This document shows positions 9,693 to 19,458 of a stretch of DNA of 50,282 nucleotides, in pieces. The notes below the pieces were generated by a model. It was not told the origin of the DNA. It ran no database searches and was given only the letters and a program-made list of their open reading frames with translations. The stretch is taken from positions 1-50,282 of the forward strand of contig CALSLK010000020.1 of assembly GCA_943787175.1 (NCBI GenBank), read 5' to 3'. The stretch is from an uncultured Alphaproteobacteria bacterium. GTDB lineage: Bacteria > Pseudomonadota > Alphaproteobacteria > SP197. Every line of letters begins with the position of its first letter. The first letter of the stretch is position 1. The translations under genes and the position numbers were made by a program.

Positions 9693-10450
9693 GCCGAGCG
9701 TGCACCTGTCGCGGCGGCGCGGGAATTGTCCATCAGCGCACGCATGCGGGTGATGGAGCTTTCGAGGCCGCCAAAGATCGCTTCACCGATCAGGAAGTGG
9801 CCGATGTTGAGCTCCATGACGTCAGGAATGGCGGCAATGGGGCCGACGGTGCCAAACGACAGGCCGTGACCTGCATGGCACTCGATACCCAGTTCGCCAG
9901 CCAGTGCGGCAGCACCTTCAATCCGTTCAAGTTCTGCGTCCCGATCCGACCCTGCTGCGGCTTCGCAATAGGTCCCGGTATGAAGTTCCACAACGGGCGC
10001 ACCGACCTTGTGGGCCGCTTCGATCTGTCGCGGATCGGGATCAATGAAGAGCGAAACCCGAATGCCTGATGCGGCCAAACGTGCGACATACGCCGACAGG
10101 TCGACATTGGATTCGGCAACATTCAGACCATTTTCCGTGGTCCGTTCCTCACGTCGTTCAGGCACGATGCAGGCAGCATGGGGCCTGTGGCGCAACGCAA
10201 TCTCGAGCATCTCCTCGGTCGCTGCCATCTCCAGATTGAGCGGCAGATCAATTTGATCCATCAGGGACTGAATATCGTGATCGGAAATGTGCCGGCGATC
10301 CTCGCGAAGATGCGCGGTGATCCCGTCCGCACCTGCGGCAGCCGCCAGGCGTGCAGCCCTGACGGGATCTGGGTGGGGTCCGCCACGTGCGTTCCTGATG
10401 GTCGCAACATGGTCGATGTTGACGCCCAAACGTAGCCTGCGCTTGATCAT
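9689..10450 (-). CDS. pdxJ: Pyridoxine 5'-phosphate synthase
   Basis: Condenses 1-deoxyxylulose 5-phosphate with 3-amino-2-oxopropyl phosphate to give pyridoxine 5'-phosphate (vitamin B6). It has 253 residues and a TIM-barrel fold. Signatures are [17 protein letters not shown] at the N terminus, [12 protein letters not shown] and [14 protein letters not shown] chose the ATG at 10450, before which GGAGCAGGAA is found. A reading from 10498 adds 16 residues with no family match. It opens the tightly overlapped chain that runs to rnc and era. Confidence 0.96.
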   Translation of the reverse strand: MIKRRLRLGVNIDHVATIRNARGGPHPDPVRAARLAAAAGADGITAHLREDRRHISDHDIQSLMDQIDLPLNLEMAATEEMLEIALRHRPHAACIVPERREERTTENGLNVAESNVDLSAYVARLAASGIRVSLFIDPDPRQIEAAHKVGAPVVELHTGTYCEAAAGSDRDAELERIEGAAALAGELGIECHAGHGLSFGTVGPIAAIPDVMELNIGHFLIGEAIFGGLESSITRMRALMDNSRAAATGARSA

Positions 10451-10541
10451 GTTCCTGCTCCGGTTCGCGCAGACAATCGGGTCTGCTCGGTCGAACAAGG
10501 GTATATCGAAAGGCGATTGCCTCGGAAACCCCTGATTTCGC

Positions 10542-10559
10542 GTCGTTTTTCCAAACGAC
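10542..10559. repeat. Perfect short hairpin after rsh stop
   Basis: A 7-base stem GTCGTTT/AAACGAC with a TTCC loop starts 3 bases past the rsh stop codon. It lacks a U tract on the minus strand, so it is not a convincing rho-independent terminator. It may be a transcript-end stabiliser. The rest of the 111-base gap to pdxJ shows only the pdxJ ribosome binding site. Confidence 0.4.
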
Positions 10560-10561
10560 CT

Positions 10562-12706
10562 CTAGCCGCGCGTTCGTTCAATCGATGCAACACTGGGGCT
10601 TGCCCGAAGCGCAGCCATGATGTTGGTCAGGTGGCGTACGTCACGCACCTCCACATCGATGTGCATTTCGAAAAAGTCGGTAGCACGGTTGGTGAACTTG
10701 AGATTGGAGATGTTGCCGTTGTTGCTGCCGATCAAGGTTGTAATCGTTCCCAGGGTTCCCGGCTCGTTCACCACCACCACATGAATCCGCCCAACATGCT
10801 TTTCAGGCAGGTCCGTGCCCACCGACCATGCGACATCAAGCCAGCGTTCCGGCGTTTCCTCGAACTGCTGAAGCATGTCGCAATCGATCGTATGGATTGC
10901 AACGCCCTTGCCCGTTGTGACGATCCCCACAATCCGATCACCGGGCAATGGATGGCAGCAGTTGGAGAAATGCACAGCCATTCCGGGGATCAATCCCCGC
11001 AAGGGCACGGCATGGTCCCCGGCAGAGCCGTCCCTGGGCCTTGGAAGGTTCTCCTCGGCCTGCCCGGCACCAACAGCTTCGGGATAGACCGCTCCGACAA
11101 CCTGCATCCCGGTTACATCGCCCAAACCAACGGCAGCAAAGAGATCTTCGGTCGTGCGCAGTTTCAGCAACCTGCAGGCATGTTTGAGCGCCTTCTTGGA
11201 CATGTCGCAGTCGGCCTGAGCAAAGCCGCGTTCAAGAATAGCCTCTCCCAGACGAACATATTCATCACGCTCCTTTACCCGGACGAAACGCCGGATGCGC
11301 GAACGCGCTTTGCCTGTAGCAACGAACCGTTCCCAGGTCGGGCTGGGCGCAGCAACAGTGGAACGGATAATCTCAACCTGATCTCCATTCTGAAGAATGG
11401 TTCGTAACTGGTTGATTTGTCCGTTTATTTTGGCACCCACACATGTATCGCCAATGTCCGTATGCACCGCATAGGCAAAATCCACCGGCGTGGATCCGCG
11501 TGGCAGGGCAATCAGGTCTCCCTTGGGCGAGAAGCAGAATACCTGATCCTGAAACATCTCCAGCTTGGTGTGTTCCAGGAACTCCTCAGGGTCGGACGCG
11601 TGGTCAAGAATCTCCAGAAGCTCACGAACCCATCGATACTGCCTGCCATCCTGCAGCGAGGCACGATCTTCACCTGCGCGGTAACTCCAGTGCGCTGCAA
11701 CGCCGAAATCAGCAATCTCCTGCATTTCGGTCGTACGGATCTGGATTTCCAGGCGTTGATGTTCGGGGCCGTAAACCGTGGTGTGGAGTGAACGGTAACC
11801 GTTGGGCTTTGGTGTCGAGATGTAGTCCTTGAAACGTCCAGGAACTGCTGGCCAGGCGCCATGCATCACGCCCAATGCGCCATAGCAGTCGGTCAGGCTT
11901 TCGACTTCGACGCGAAACGCGACAATGTCTGATAGTTGTTCGAAGGTGACGTTCTTGTGCTGCATCTTGCGCCAGATCGAGTGCGGTCGCTTCTCACGGC
12001 CGATGACTTCGGCCTGCAATCCGGTTTCGTGCAGCGTCTGCTTCATGCGCTCGACGATCCTGGGCACAAGATCACCGCCCTCTTCCCGCAGATACCGCAG
12101 TCGCTCGACCACAGATGCTCGCGCTGTCGGGTTGATTTCCTTGAACGCCAGATCCTCAAGCTCATCCTTCAGAGCCTGCATACCAATGCGATCAGCAAGA
12201 GGGGCGTAAATCTCCATGGTCTCGCGCGCGACACGCCGGCGTTTTTCCTCGCTCTTGACGTGATGCAGCGTGCGCATGTTGTGCAGACGGTCGGCCAGCT
12301 TGACCAACAGCACACGGATGTCTTCGGACATCGCCAGGAAGAGCTTGCGGAAGTTTTCAGCCTGTTTGGTGTTCTCCGACTGCAATTCGAGCAGGGAGAG
12401 CTTTGTGACACCATCCACCAATTGCGCGATCTGGGGGCCGAACTGGTCGGAAATCTCCTCCAGCGTCGTGTCGGTATCTTCGACCGTATCGTGCAGGAGC
12501 CCCGTGATGATCGAGGAACCATCAAGCCTCATATCGGCCAGAATTCCAGCAACCTCAACAGGGTGAGAATAGTAAGGGTCACCGGATGCGCGAGTCTGTG
12601 TGCCGTGCGCCATCATGGCAAACACATAGGCACGATTCAGTGCATCCTCATCGACCGCCGTGTCGTAGGTCCTGACCCGCTCTACCAGCTCAAACTGACG
12701 CAGCAT
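10562..12706 (-). CDS. rsh: Bifunctional (p)ppGpp synthetase/hydrolase
   Basis: The single RelA/SpoT enzyme expected in an alphaproteobacterium; it makes and degrades the alarmone (p)ppGpp. It has 714 residues. The HD hydrolase domain is intact, with His72-Asp73 and Glu76-Asp77 in LLHDTVEDT. The synthetase domain has RFKDYISTPKPNGYRSLHT (291 on), where RFKD marks the bifunctional type, and Glu320 in RLEIQIRT. TGS (about 380-440), helical and C-terminal ACT (about 640-714) domains follow. The gene lies 38 bases after rpoZ and probably shares its transcript, linking ppGpp synthesis with the polymerase subunit that helps bind it. Confidence 0.96.
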   Translation of the reverse strand: MLRQFELVERVRTYDTAVDEDALNRAYVFAMMAHGTQTRASGDPYYSHPVEVAGILADMRLDGSSIITGLLHDTVEDTDTTLEEISDQFGPQIAQLVDGVTKLSLLELQSENTKQAENFRKLFLAMSEDIRVLLVKLADRLHNMRTLHHVKSEEKRRRVARETMEIYAPLADRIGMQALKDELEDLAFKEINPTARASVVERLRYLREEGGDLVPRIVERMKQTLHETGLQAEVIGREKRPHSIWRKMQHKNVTFEQLSDIVAFRVEVESLTDCYGALGVMHGAWPAVPGRFKDYISTPKPNGYRSLHTTVYGPEHQRLEIQIRTTEMQEIADFGVAAHWSYRAGEDRASLQDGRQYRWVRELLEILDHASDPEEFLEHTKLEMFQDQVFCFSPKGDLIALPRGSTPVDFAYAVHTDIGDTCVGAKINGQINQLRTILQNGDQVEIIRSTVAAPSPTWERFVATGKARSRIRRFVRVKERDEYVRLGEAILERGFAQADCDMSKKALKHACRLLKLRTTEDLFAAVGLGDVTGMQVVGAVYPEAVGAGQAEENLPRPRDGSAGDHAVPLRGLIPGMAVHFSNCCHPLPGDRIVGIVTTGKGVAIHTIDCDMLQQFEETPERWLDVAWSVGTDLPEKHVGRIHVVVVNEPGTLGTITTLIGSNNGNISNLKFTNRATDFFEMHIDVEVRDVRHLTNIMAALRASPSVASIERTRG

Positions 12707-12744
12707 GACGGGTCACCGGGCGCAATCTGCCCTGCAATAGCGAG

Positions 12745-13125
12745 TTAGTATGACTGGCCAGAGTCCTGGCCGTCGTTGTGCGCGGCCTCGTTGTGCTCGT
12801 CATCGGTTGATGCGAGTGCTGCAGCTGCTGCGGCAATGGCATCGCCCGAAAGGCCGACTTCATCGGCATAGCCGCCATCACTCTCGACTTCGGCATCATC
12901 ATCCTGCGGCTCACCGCCATAAACCAACTTGCGGCGGATTTCATCGAGCGGAATCGTGTCATCGGCGATTTCACGCAGTGCAATCACCGGATTCTTGTCG
13001 TTGTCACGCTCGACCGTCATGACACCGCCGTTGCCCAGTTCGCGAGCACGTTGCGCGGCCAGCAGCACCAACTCAAAGCGGTTGGGAATGCGGTCAATGC
13101 AGTCTTCAACGGTAAGACGGGCCAT
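12745..13125 (-). CDS. rpoZ: RNA polymerase omega subunit
   Basis: Small subunit that helps assemble RNA polymerase and forms part of a ppGpp site. The core is [20 protein letters not shown] through '[14 protein letters not shown]'. At 126 residues it is longer than usual because of an acidic, alanine-rich tail (about 77-126) of low complexity. I chose the ATG at 13125, with TAGGAGAG seven bases upstream; a reading from 13146 adds seven residues without support. The 85-base gap on its 5' side, towards folK, probably holds the promoter. Confidence 0.95.
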   Translation of the reverse strand: MARLTVEDCIDRIPNRFELVLLAAQRARELGNGGVMTVERDNDKNPVIALREIADDTIPLDEIRRKLVYGGEPQDDDAEVESDGGYADEVGLSGDAIAAAAAALASTDDEHNEAAHNDGQDSGQSY

Positions 13126-13210
13126 AAAAGGCTCTCCTAGACACAATCATTTGGGATTTGGTCACGCTCTGTGCCTCAAACAGCGCTGAAACGCAAGGAT
13201 TGTTGGCGCT

Positions 13211-13726
13211 TCAATCTGCTTTTTTAATTGCGCCTCCGGGTGCCAATGTCTCGATCAAGGCATCAATTCCCTGTCTGGAAACAGGATCTCGCCAATCGGG
13301 TGCGATATCGCGAAGCGGAAACAGAACGAAACCACGCTCCGTCATCCGGGGATGCGGCAGTATGGGAGATGGGCCTGCATCCACGTTCCCGCGATAATCC
13401 AGCAGGTCGACATCGACGACGCGCGCTTCCCAGCGCTCCCGGCGGATCCGACCCAACGAAGCCTCAATGGAGTGCAGAAGAGCCATCAGACTCCCTGGGT
13501 CCAATTCGGTAGCAAGTTCGGCAACTCCGTTGATAAACCAGGGTTGATCGGACGCGGGCACTGGCTCGCTTGCATACCACGGCGATTGCGCGAGGATGTT
13601 GACCCCCTTTCCCGCCAGATGTTCCAGCGTTGCCTCAAGGGTTTCCCTGGGAGTCCCGATCATGGAGGGCAGATTGGCCCCCAGGCCAATGTAGATGCCA
13701 CCCGTCGCAGAATTGCTTGCCGTCAT
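13211..13726 (-). CDS. folK: 2-amino-4-hydroxy-6-hydroxymethyldihydropteridine pyrophosphokinase
   Basis: Transfers pyrophosphate from ATP to hydroxymethyl-dihydropterin in folate synthesis. It has 171 residues. Family marks are IYIGLGANLPS at the N terminus, 'SPWYASEPV', and the catalytic segment RWEARVVDVDLLDY (family form RWGPRxxDxDLL) followed by LPHPRMTERGFVL. It is divergent from the NYN gene across 101 bases that must hold both promoters. Confidence 0.94.
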   Translation of the reverse strand: MTASNSATGGIYIGLGANLPSMIGTPRETLEATLEHLAGKGVNILAQSPWYASEPVPASDQPWFINGVAELATELDPGSLMALLHSIEASLGRIRRERWEARVVDVDLLDYRGNVDAGPSPILPHPRMTERGFVLFPLRDIAPDWRDPVSRQGIDALIETLAPGGAIKKAD

Positions 13727-13827
13727 CGGTTTCTATCCGTAGTTAGACCACCATTCACACAGGGACGCTGCATTTCGCCCCCTTAGTACATCACGTCAAC
13801 GCATTTCATTGGAGTATCAGATTCACC

Positions 13828-14455
13828 ATGACCGATTTCTATTCAGAAGAACGCATTGTCCTGTTCATCGACGGCCCCAACCTCCACGCATCAGCCAAAG
13901 GCCTGGGCTTTGACATCGACTACAAACAGCTCAAAGCGACCTTTGCCAAAAAGGGTCGCTTGATACGCGCCATGTACTACACGGCCCTTCTGGAAGATCA
14001 GGAATATTCACCTCTTCGTCCCCTGATCGATTGGCTCGACTACAACGGTTTCACGATGGTGACCAAACCTGCCAAGGAGTTCACCGATTCCATGGGTCGT
14101 CGTCGGGTGAAGGGCAACATGGACATTGATCTGGCAATTGATGTGCTGGAGATGTCAGACAATCTCGATCATGTCGTCCTGTTTTCCGGTGATGGCGACT
14201 TTCGCCCGCTCGTGGAAGCAGTCCAGCGCAAGGGTGTCCGGGTTAACGGTTGTGAGTTCCATGAAGACACAGCCCTCGATGATTGCTGATGAGTTGCGTC
14301 GCCAGGCCGATAACTTCATCGAGCTGAACGATCTCGCCAGCGAAATCGCCCGCAAACATGAAGACCGCCCTCAGCGCGCCGCAGCACAGGACGATGATTA
14401 CGACGATTATGAGGACGACGACGAAGGCGAAGACGCGGTCGTGGTCCGCCGGTGA
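13828..14455 (+). CDS. NYN domain (LabA-like) nuclease, one frameshift
   Basis: PIN-like NYN ribonuclease family. The acidic metal site is complete: Asp15 in FIDGPN, Asp99 and Asp101 in NMDIDLA, Asp122 and Asp124 in FSGDGDF. The frame then breaks at 14245-14246 (GTTAACGG). Dropping one A restores GVRVTVVSSMKTQPSMIADEL and the family helix 'RRQADNFIEL', giving 208 residues that end in an aspartate-rich tail. As written, translation stops early at 14289. The repaired stop overlaps the GTG start of the glycosylase (GTGA). The function is probably RNA cleavage; the substrate is unknown. Confidence 0.8.
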
Positions 14456-15094
14456 CCAATACAGATCCGGCACGCAATTGCCCTCTGTGCCCGCGCCTTG
14501 TTGCATTTCGCAAGGACTGGCGCGCAAAGGAGCCCGACTGGTTCAATGCTCCGGTACCAACCTTTGGCCCGCGCAGCGCGCGGTTGATCATCGTCGGGTT
14601 GGCGCCAGGTTTGCGAGGCGCCAATCGCACCGGCCGAGCGTTCACGGGTGATGGCGCAGGCAACCTGCTTTAATCCCACGCTTCTGGAGACGGGTTTTGC
14701 CAGGGGTCAGTTTGAGGCACGTCCCGATGACGGTCTCGAGCTGGTCGACTGCCGCATCACCAACGCCGTGCGCTGCGTTCCGCCAGAGAACAGGCCGGTC
14801 GGTGCAGAGGTCAAGGCGTGTAATGCCTTTCTGACAGCCGAATTCGCTGCCATGCCCAACCTCAAATACGTGTTGGCATTGGGTGGCATTTCCCACAACG
14901 CAATTCTCGACGCCATGAAGGTCAAACGCTCACAGGCCAAGTTCGGACACGCGGCCTGCCATCGCCTGGAATCAGGCATTACCCTGATCGACAGCTATCA
15001 TTGCTCACGCCTCAACACGAACACTGGCAGGCTTACGCCCGAGATGTTCCGTGCCGTCTTCGAGACGGTCCGCAAGGGGCTCAAGGAGCTCTAG
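14452..15094 (+). CDS. Uracil-DNA glycosylase family 5 (UdgB-like), one frameshift
   Basis: Excises uracil and related deaminated bases from DNA. Iron-sulfur ligands start with C10 and C13 in CPLCPRLVAFR and continue in CRITNAVRCVPPENRP. The active-site motif GLAPGLRGANRTGRAFTGD is the family 5 form, which lacks the polar residue used by family 4. The frame breaks at the TTT at 14669-14671. Removing one T joins AGNLL to NPTLLETGFARG and gives 213 residues, the normal length; downstream LGGISHNAIL and HCSRLNTNTGRL fit the family. The start is GTG, overlapping the NYN stop. Its 3' end overlaps the opposing EamA gene by 14 bases. Confidence 0.85.
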
Positions 15095-15980
15095 AGCGAT
15101 CTCTGGGGAGGCTGACGATGATGGCAGCCAGGATGAGGGCAGCGCCAAACACGGCTTCCAGGCGCATGGACGTCTCCGAAAATCCACCCAGCTCAAGACC
15201 AAAACTGTCACAAGTTCACTGGATCCCGCGACCGCCGCGCGGCTGCCTGCCGGTCATGCCCGCACCGATCACGATGAGCATTGTTGCGCCAATGCCGGTA
15301 ACCGCTGCCATATAAAACAGCGAGACCCATCCCATGGGGCTGAACGGCAGGGAAAAACGTCCCCTCTACGGTCAGGAGATAGACCACAGCGACGACCAGT
15401 GCCGAGAGCGAAAGCAGAAGGGTGCGCAAGCCAGCGTCGGTGCCTTCGGGTATCCGTCCCAGGCAGGCAAGGTAGAGCGCGTAACCGGCCGGTGCGCCGA
15501 ACGTGATCAACATCAGGGGATAGAGAGAAGCGTCAACGCCACCTGGGCGAGAGGATCAGACCTGCGGCAAGCAGGACCATGAAAATGGCCAGGACCATTC
15601 TTCGCTCGATCCTGACGCCAAAGAAAACCCGCGCAAACAACAAGGTAAACGCCGGGTAGGTATAGAAAATCAACACCGTTACCGAGGCAGGCAGGCCCGC
15701 GTAGCCTTCGAACAGGAAAATGGTGCCGCCGCCAATGCCAACACCTGCAACAAGAGAGAGCACGACGCCGCGCCATACCGGGCGACGCCAGGCAACCCAG
15801 ATGGCCAGCGGTATGGAAGCACCAGCATAACGCACCAACCAGGGACGTCCCCGACCCCACCTGCTCAGCGCGCAAGACCTCCAGAAAGAGGGGTAGCAGA
15901 CCAAATCCGATGGCACCCATCGCAACAAGAATGACGCCGAGCCGAGCGCGCTTGGCAGCTACAGGCAGAGGATGATCCAT
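15081..15980 (-). CDS. EamA/DMT family transporter, several frameshifts
   Basis: Drug/metabolite superfamily permease with about ten membrane helices; the substrate cannot be read from sequence. The pieces lie in different frames. The start at 15980 reads MDHPLPVAAKRARLGVILV, then 'AGVGIGGGTIFLFEGYAGL' and 'FYTYPAFTLLFARVFFG', then 'MLITFGAPAGYALYLACLG', then 'VTGIGATMLIVIGAGMTG', and the end reads 'LEAVFGAALILAAIIVSL'. Breaks fall near 15840, at the surplus T at 15544, near 15350-15357, and in 15180-15240. Joined, the span of 900 bases equals a normal 299-residue protein. With at least four breaks it could be a true pseudogene, but neighbours show the same pattern. Confidence 0.7.
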
Positions 15981-16064
15981 TGGAACCCTTACGGTCGTTG
16001 ACGCTGCCGGAGGAACTCCGTATGTCGGATGGAACATGACCCATCTGATAGCTGGAGAGAAACG

Positions 16065-16534
16065 ATGGCCGGAACGATTGATGCACGCCCTGAATGAACT
16101 TGGTATCGAACTACCTCAGGCGGCTGCCCCGGCGGCCAACTATGTACCCTATGTCCGTCAGCGGCAACCATGTGTTCATCGCCGGTCAGATCACCCTGGA
16201 AAACGGTGAACTGAAGTATCAGGGAAAGCTGGGCCAGGAGTTCACCGTTGATGAAGGTTATCAGGCAGCACGTCTGTGTGCCCTCAACATCATTGCTCAG
16301 GTCAAGGCGGCCTGTGACGGCGATCTGGACCGGGTTGTGCGTATTGTCCGTCTGGGCGGGTTCGTGAATGCAGACGGGTCCTTCCACGACCATCCCAAGG
16401 TCGTGAACGGCGCCAGCGACCTGATGGTCGAAGTGTTTGGCGACAAGGGCCGTCACGCCCGCGCAGCCGTTGGTGCCCCTGCCCTGCCGCTCAATGTTGC
16501 GGTCGAGGTTGACGCAATCGTCGAGATTTCCTGA
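16065..16534 (+). CDS. RidA family enamine/imine deaminase, two frameshifts
   Basis: RidA (YjgF) proteins hydrolyse reactive 2-aminoacrylate-type enamines. The ATG at 16065 has GGAGAGAAACG before it. Removing one C from CCC at 16088-16090 gives MAGTIDARLNELGIELPQ, and one C from 16155-16156 joins NYVPYV to VSGNHVFIAGQ. That yields 155 residues, the usual length of this alphaproteobacterial branch. The end carries 'GRHARAAVGAPALPLNVAVEV', with the arginine that binds the substrate carboxylate. It lies 3 bases before the TPP enzyme and is surely co-transcribed with it. If both insertions are real, the next usable start is 16094 and the N terminus is lost. Confidence 0.85.
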
Positions 16535-16537
16535 GTC

Positions 16538-18181
16538 ATGAATGCAGGCGAGGCTCTGGTTCGCACCCTGGACAGTCATGGTGTCGACACCGTTTTCTGT
16601 GTTCCTGGCGAAAGCTACCCTCGCTGTTCTCGAGAGCCTGCGCGGCCATGCCAACAGTATCCGGCTGATCACCAACCGGCATGAGTCCGGCGCCACATTT
16701 GCGGCAAATGGCTACGCCAAGATCAGCCGTAAACCGGGCATCGCATTTGTAAGCCGTGGCCCCGGCGCCACCAACGCCTCGATTGGTGTCCATACGGCAG
16801 ATCAGGATTCGGTGCCCTCTGGTGCTGTTTATCGGGCAGATCCCGCTTTCTGAAATGGGGCGCGAGGCCTTCCAGGAGATCGACTACAGCGCAATGTTTG
16901 GCACCATGGCGAAAGCCGTTATGGAACCCAATTCACCCGCCGATGTGGCACGCACAACCGCCGATGCCCTTACCCTTGCTCAATCAGGCCGTCCTGGTCC
17001 CGTCGTGGTCGTGCTGCCCGAAGACGTGACAGAGGGTGATGCTGGTGAAGCAGCCATTCCCCAGCCGATGCCCCCCTCGAGCGCCGAAGCATCACAAACG
17101 CAATTGCGCGAAGCTGCAGCATTGATCGACGGTGCCGAAAAGGTCCTGATCATTGGCGGAGAGATGATCAAGGCAGAGGCGGCAACCATGCGTCTGGGTG
17201 CCTTCGCTGAATCTGCGGGCGCTGCCGTTGTTTCTGCGTTCCGCTGCCAGGACGCCCTCAACAACGACCATCCAGCCTATGTCGGGTTGTTTGGTCTGGG
17301 CCGTCCGCCCTATCTCAAGCAGGCTTGGGCTGAGGCCGATCTGGTGATTCTGGCCGGCAGCAGGCTGGATGCGATCACGTCCGAAGATTTCAACCTGCGC
17401 AACGACAACAAGACCATTCTGATGTTGCACCCAAGCGCAGATACCATTGCAGAGCTTCGTCCGACCATGGGCATTGCAGCGGCAGTCGGCCCCACCCTGC
17501 GTTCGCTATCGACAGCAATTCAGACACCGACGGCTGAGCGCGCCGCATGGCAGGTCAAACTCCGCGGTGAATTCGAAGCCTTCCAGGCCAATGCACCAGA
17601 GGCCGCGGGTGATGTCGATATGACTGCCGTCATCCGCCATGTCGACAGCAGGCTTGCCCAGATCGATCACGTTGTGACAAACGATGCAGGCAACTTCTCG
17701 ACCTGGTTGCACCGTCACTTCAAATACAGACTGCCAGACAGTCAGGCCGGACCTATGTCGGGATCCATGGGTTACGCCGTTCCCTCTGCCGTTGGCGCCG
17801 CACTTGCGCGCAGTGATGCCAGGGTTGTTTCCTTTGTCGGTGATGGCGGTTTCCTGATGACCGGCCAGGAACTCTCGACAGCCGTGCAGAACGGCCTGAA
17901 GGTCACGGTCATTGTCTGCGACAATGGCCATTACGCCACCATCATGATGCACCAGCACCGCTATGCCGGCGACGGCAATTATGCCGCCATCAAGATCAAC
18001 AGCACCGACTTTGCAGCCCTGGGGCGCTGCCTATGGTGCGCGGTCATGGAAGGTCGAAAAAACGGACGAGTTCGCCCCGGCATTCGACGAGGCGCTTGCC
18101 CATGACGGTCCAGGCCTGATCCATGTGCTGACGGACATTCGCGACATTTCTGCTGGCGGTCCGCTGAAATCATCAGCCTGA
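16538..18181 (+). CDS. Thiamine pyrophosphate enzyme, acetolactate-synthase-like, three frameshifts
   Basis: Full-length member of the acetolactate synthase/POX/benzoylformate decarboxylase family. The N-terminal domain has the Glu of CVPGES (cofactor proton relay) and NRHESGATFAANGY. The C-terminal TPP motif starts GDGGFLMTGQEL (codons near 17840) and ends about 30 residues on at CDNGHY. Three surplus bases break the frame: C in 16618-16620, C in 16815-16817 and G in 18021-18024. Removing them gives 546 residues. The substrate is not clear; it lacks a neighbouring ilvH regulatory subunit, so I do not call it IlvB. RidA directly upstream hints at keto or enamine chemistry. Confidence 0.82.
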
Positions 18182-18267
18182 GTGACCTGGGACCTGTTGT
18201 TCGTGATCACTTCTGTGCTGCTTGGGACTCGCGCTGCACCCGGTTCAGCGCGTAAAATTGGGCAGTG

Positions 18268-19453
18268 ATGACAACCGACACGGATTCTCCACCAGACATC
18301 CCGAGCCTGCAGGCACGAAGCGTTGCCAGCATTCACGACGTGGCACCCAAGGCATGGGATGCCTGCGCCGGGGGCTGATACCCCGTTCCTGCATCATGCT
18401 TTCCTGGCATGCCTTGAAGACAGCGGTTCGGCCACGCCGGAAACCGGCTGGGCTCCGGCACATATTCTGATCGAAAGCCTGCATGGCGATCTGCTGGCCT
18501 GCGCGCCCAGTTACTTCAAAAGCCATTCCTATGGTGAGTTCATCTTTGACCATGGTTGGGCCGATGCTTTCGAGCGTGCCGGAGGCCGCTACTATCCCAA
18601 ACTCCTGACTGCCGTACCCTTCACACCGGCAACCGGCCCTCGCCTGCTGGTTCCTCCAGGTCCAGACGAAGACGCCCTGCGCCGAACCCTGGCAACCACG
18701 ATCGTGCGGGTTGCCGAAGAGGCCGGTGTTTCATCAGCCCACATCAACTTTGCAACGCAAGCCGAATGGGAACTGCTGGGCAAGCAGGGCTTCCTGCAGC
18801 GCACCGGTGTTCAATTTCATTGGGAAAATGACGGCTACCACGCCTTCGATGACTTTCTGGCGAGCCTGTCGTCGCGCAAGCGCAAGGCTATCAAGAAGGA
18901 ACGCCGCGAAGCAACCGAGAACGATATCGAGATCGTCCCTCTGACCGGCGACGCCCTGACCAGTGATGCGTGGGATGCGTTTTATGCCTTCTATCGTGAC
19001 ACTGGCAGCCGCAAATGGGGCACGCCCTATCTGACGCGTGAATTCTTCGATCTGCTGGGCGAGCGTCTGGGCGAGCGCGTCCTGCTCATCATGTGCCGCC
19101 GAGAAGGCCGCTGGATCGCCGGTGCTCTCAATCTGATCGGCCACGATACGCTGTATGGCCGCTACTGGGGCTGCGTTGAGGACCATCGTTTCCTGCATTT
19201 CGAGTGCTGCTATTACCAGGCCATCGACTATGCCATCGAACATGGCCTGGCCCGTGTGGAAGCAGGTGCCCAGGGCAGTCACAAGATCCAGCGCGGTTAT
19301 CTGCCGGTTCTCACCTACTCTGCCCACTGGATCGAACACGGAGGCCTGAGCGAGGCCGTGGCGCGTTTCCTCAAGGAAGAAAGCCAGCACGTGGACATGG
19401 AAGTCGATGCCATCGCGCGCGACTACTCACCCTTCCGCAAGGAAAACGGCTGA
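18268..19453 (+). CDS. FemAB/GNAT-like protein (DUF482 type), one frameshift
   Basis: Belongs to the family annotated as peptidogalycan biosynthesis/GNAT N-acyltransferase (DUF482), related in fold to FemAB aminoacyltransferases; its true reaction is unknown. Family blocks are 'SHSYGEFIFDHGWADAFERA', 'GGRYYPKL', 'SRKRKAIKKERRE' and 'GAQGSHKIQRGYLPV'. The frame breaks in the run GGGGG at 18371-18375. One G less joins WDACAG to ADTPFLHHAFL and gives 394 residues starting at ATG 18268. The 86 bases before it hold no clear signal. The next gene starts 5 bases after its stop. Confidence 0.8.
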
Positions 19454-19458
19454 GCGCG

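Noticed and set aside
10542..10559. Rho-independent terminator after rsh
   Set aside because: The stem is perfect but the minus strand after it reads GCGAAATC, with no T run.
14240..14290. Programmed ribosomal frameshift in the NYN gene
   Set aside because: No slippery heptamer or downstream structure is evident, and neighbouring genes show the same one-base surplus, so a sequence error is simpler.
16538..18181. Calling the TPP enzyme IlvB
   Set aside because: There is no adjacent regulatory subunit and the family spans many reactions, so the general name is safer.
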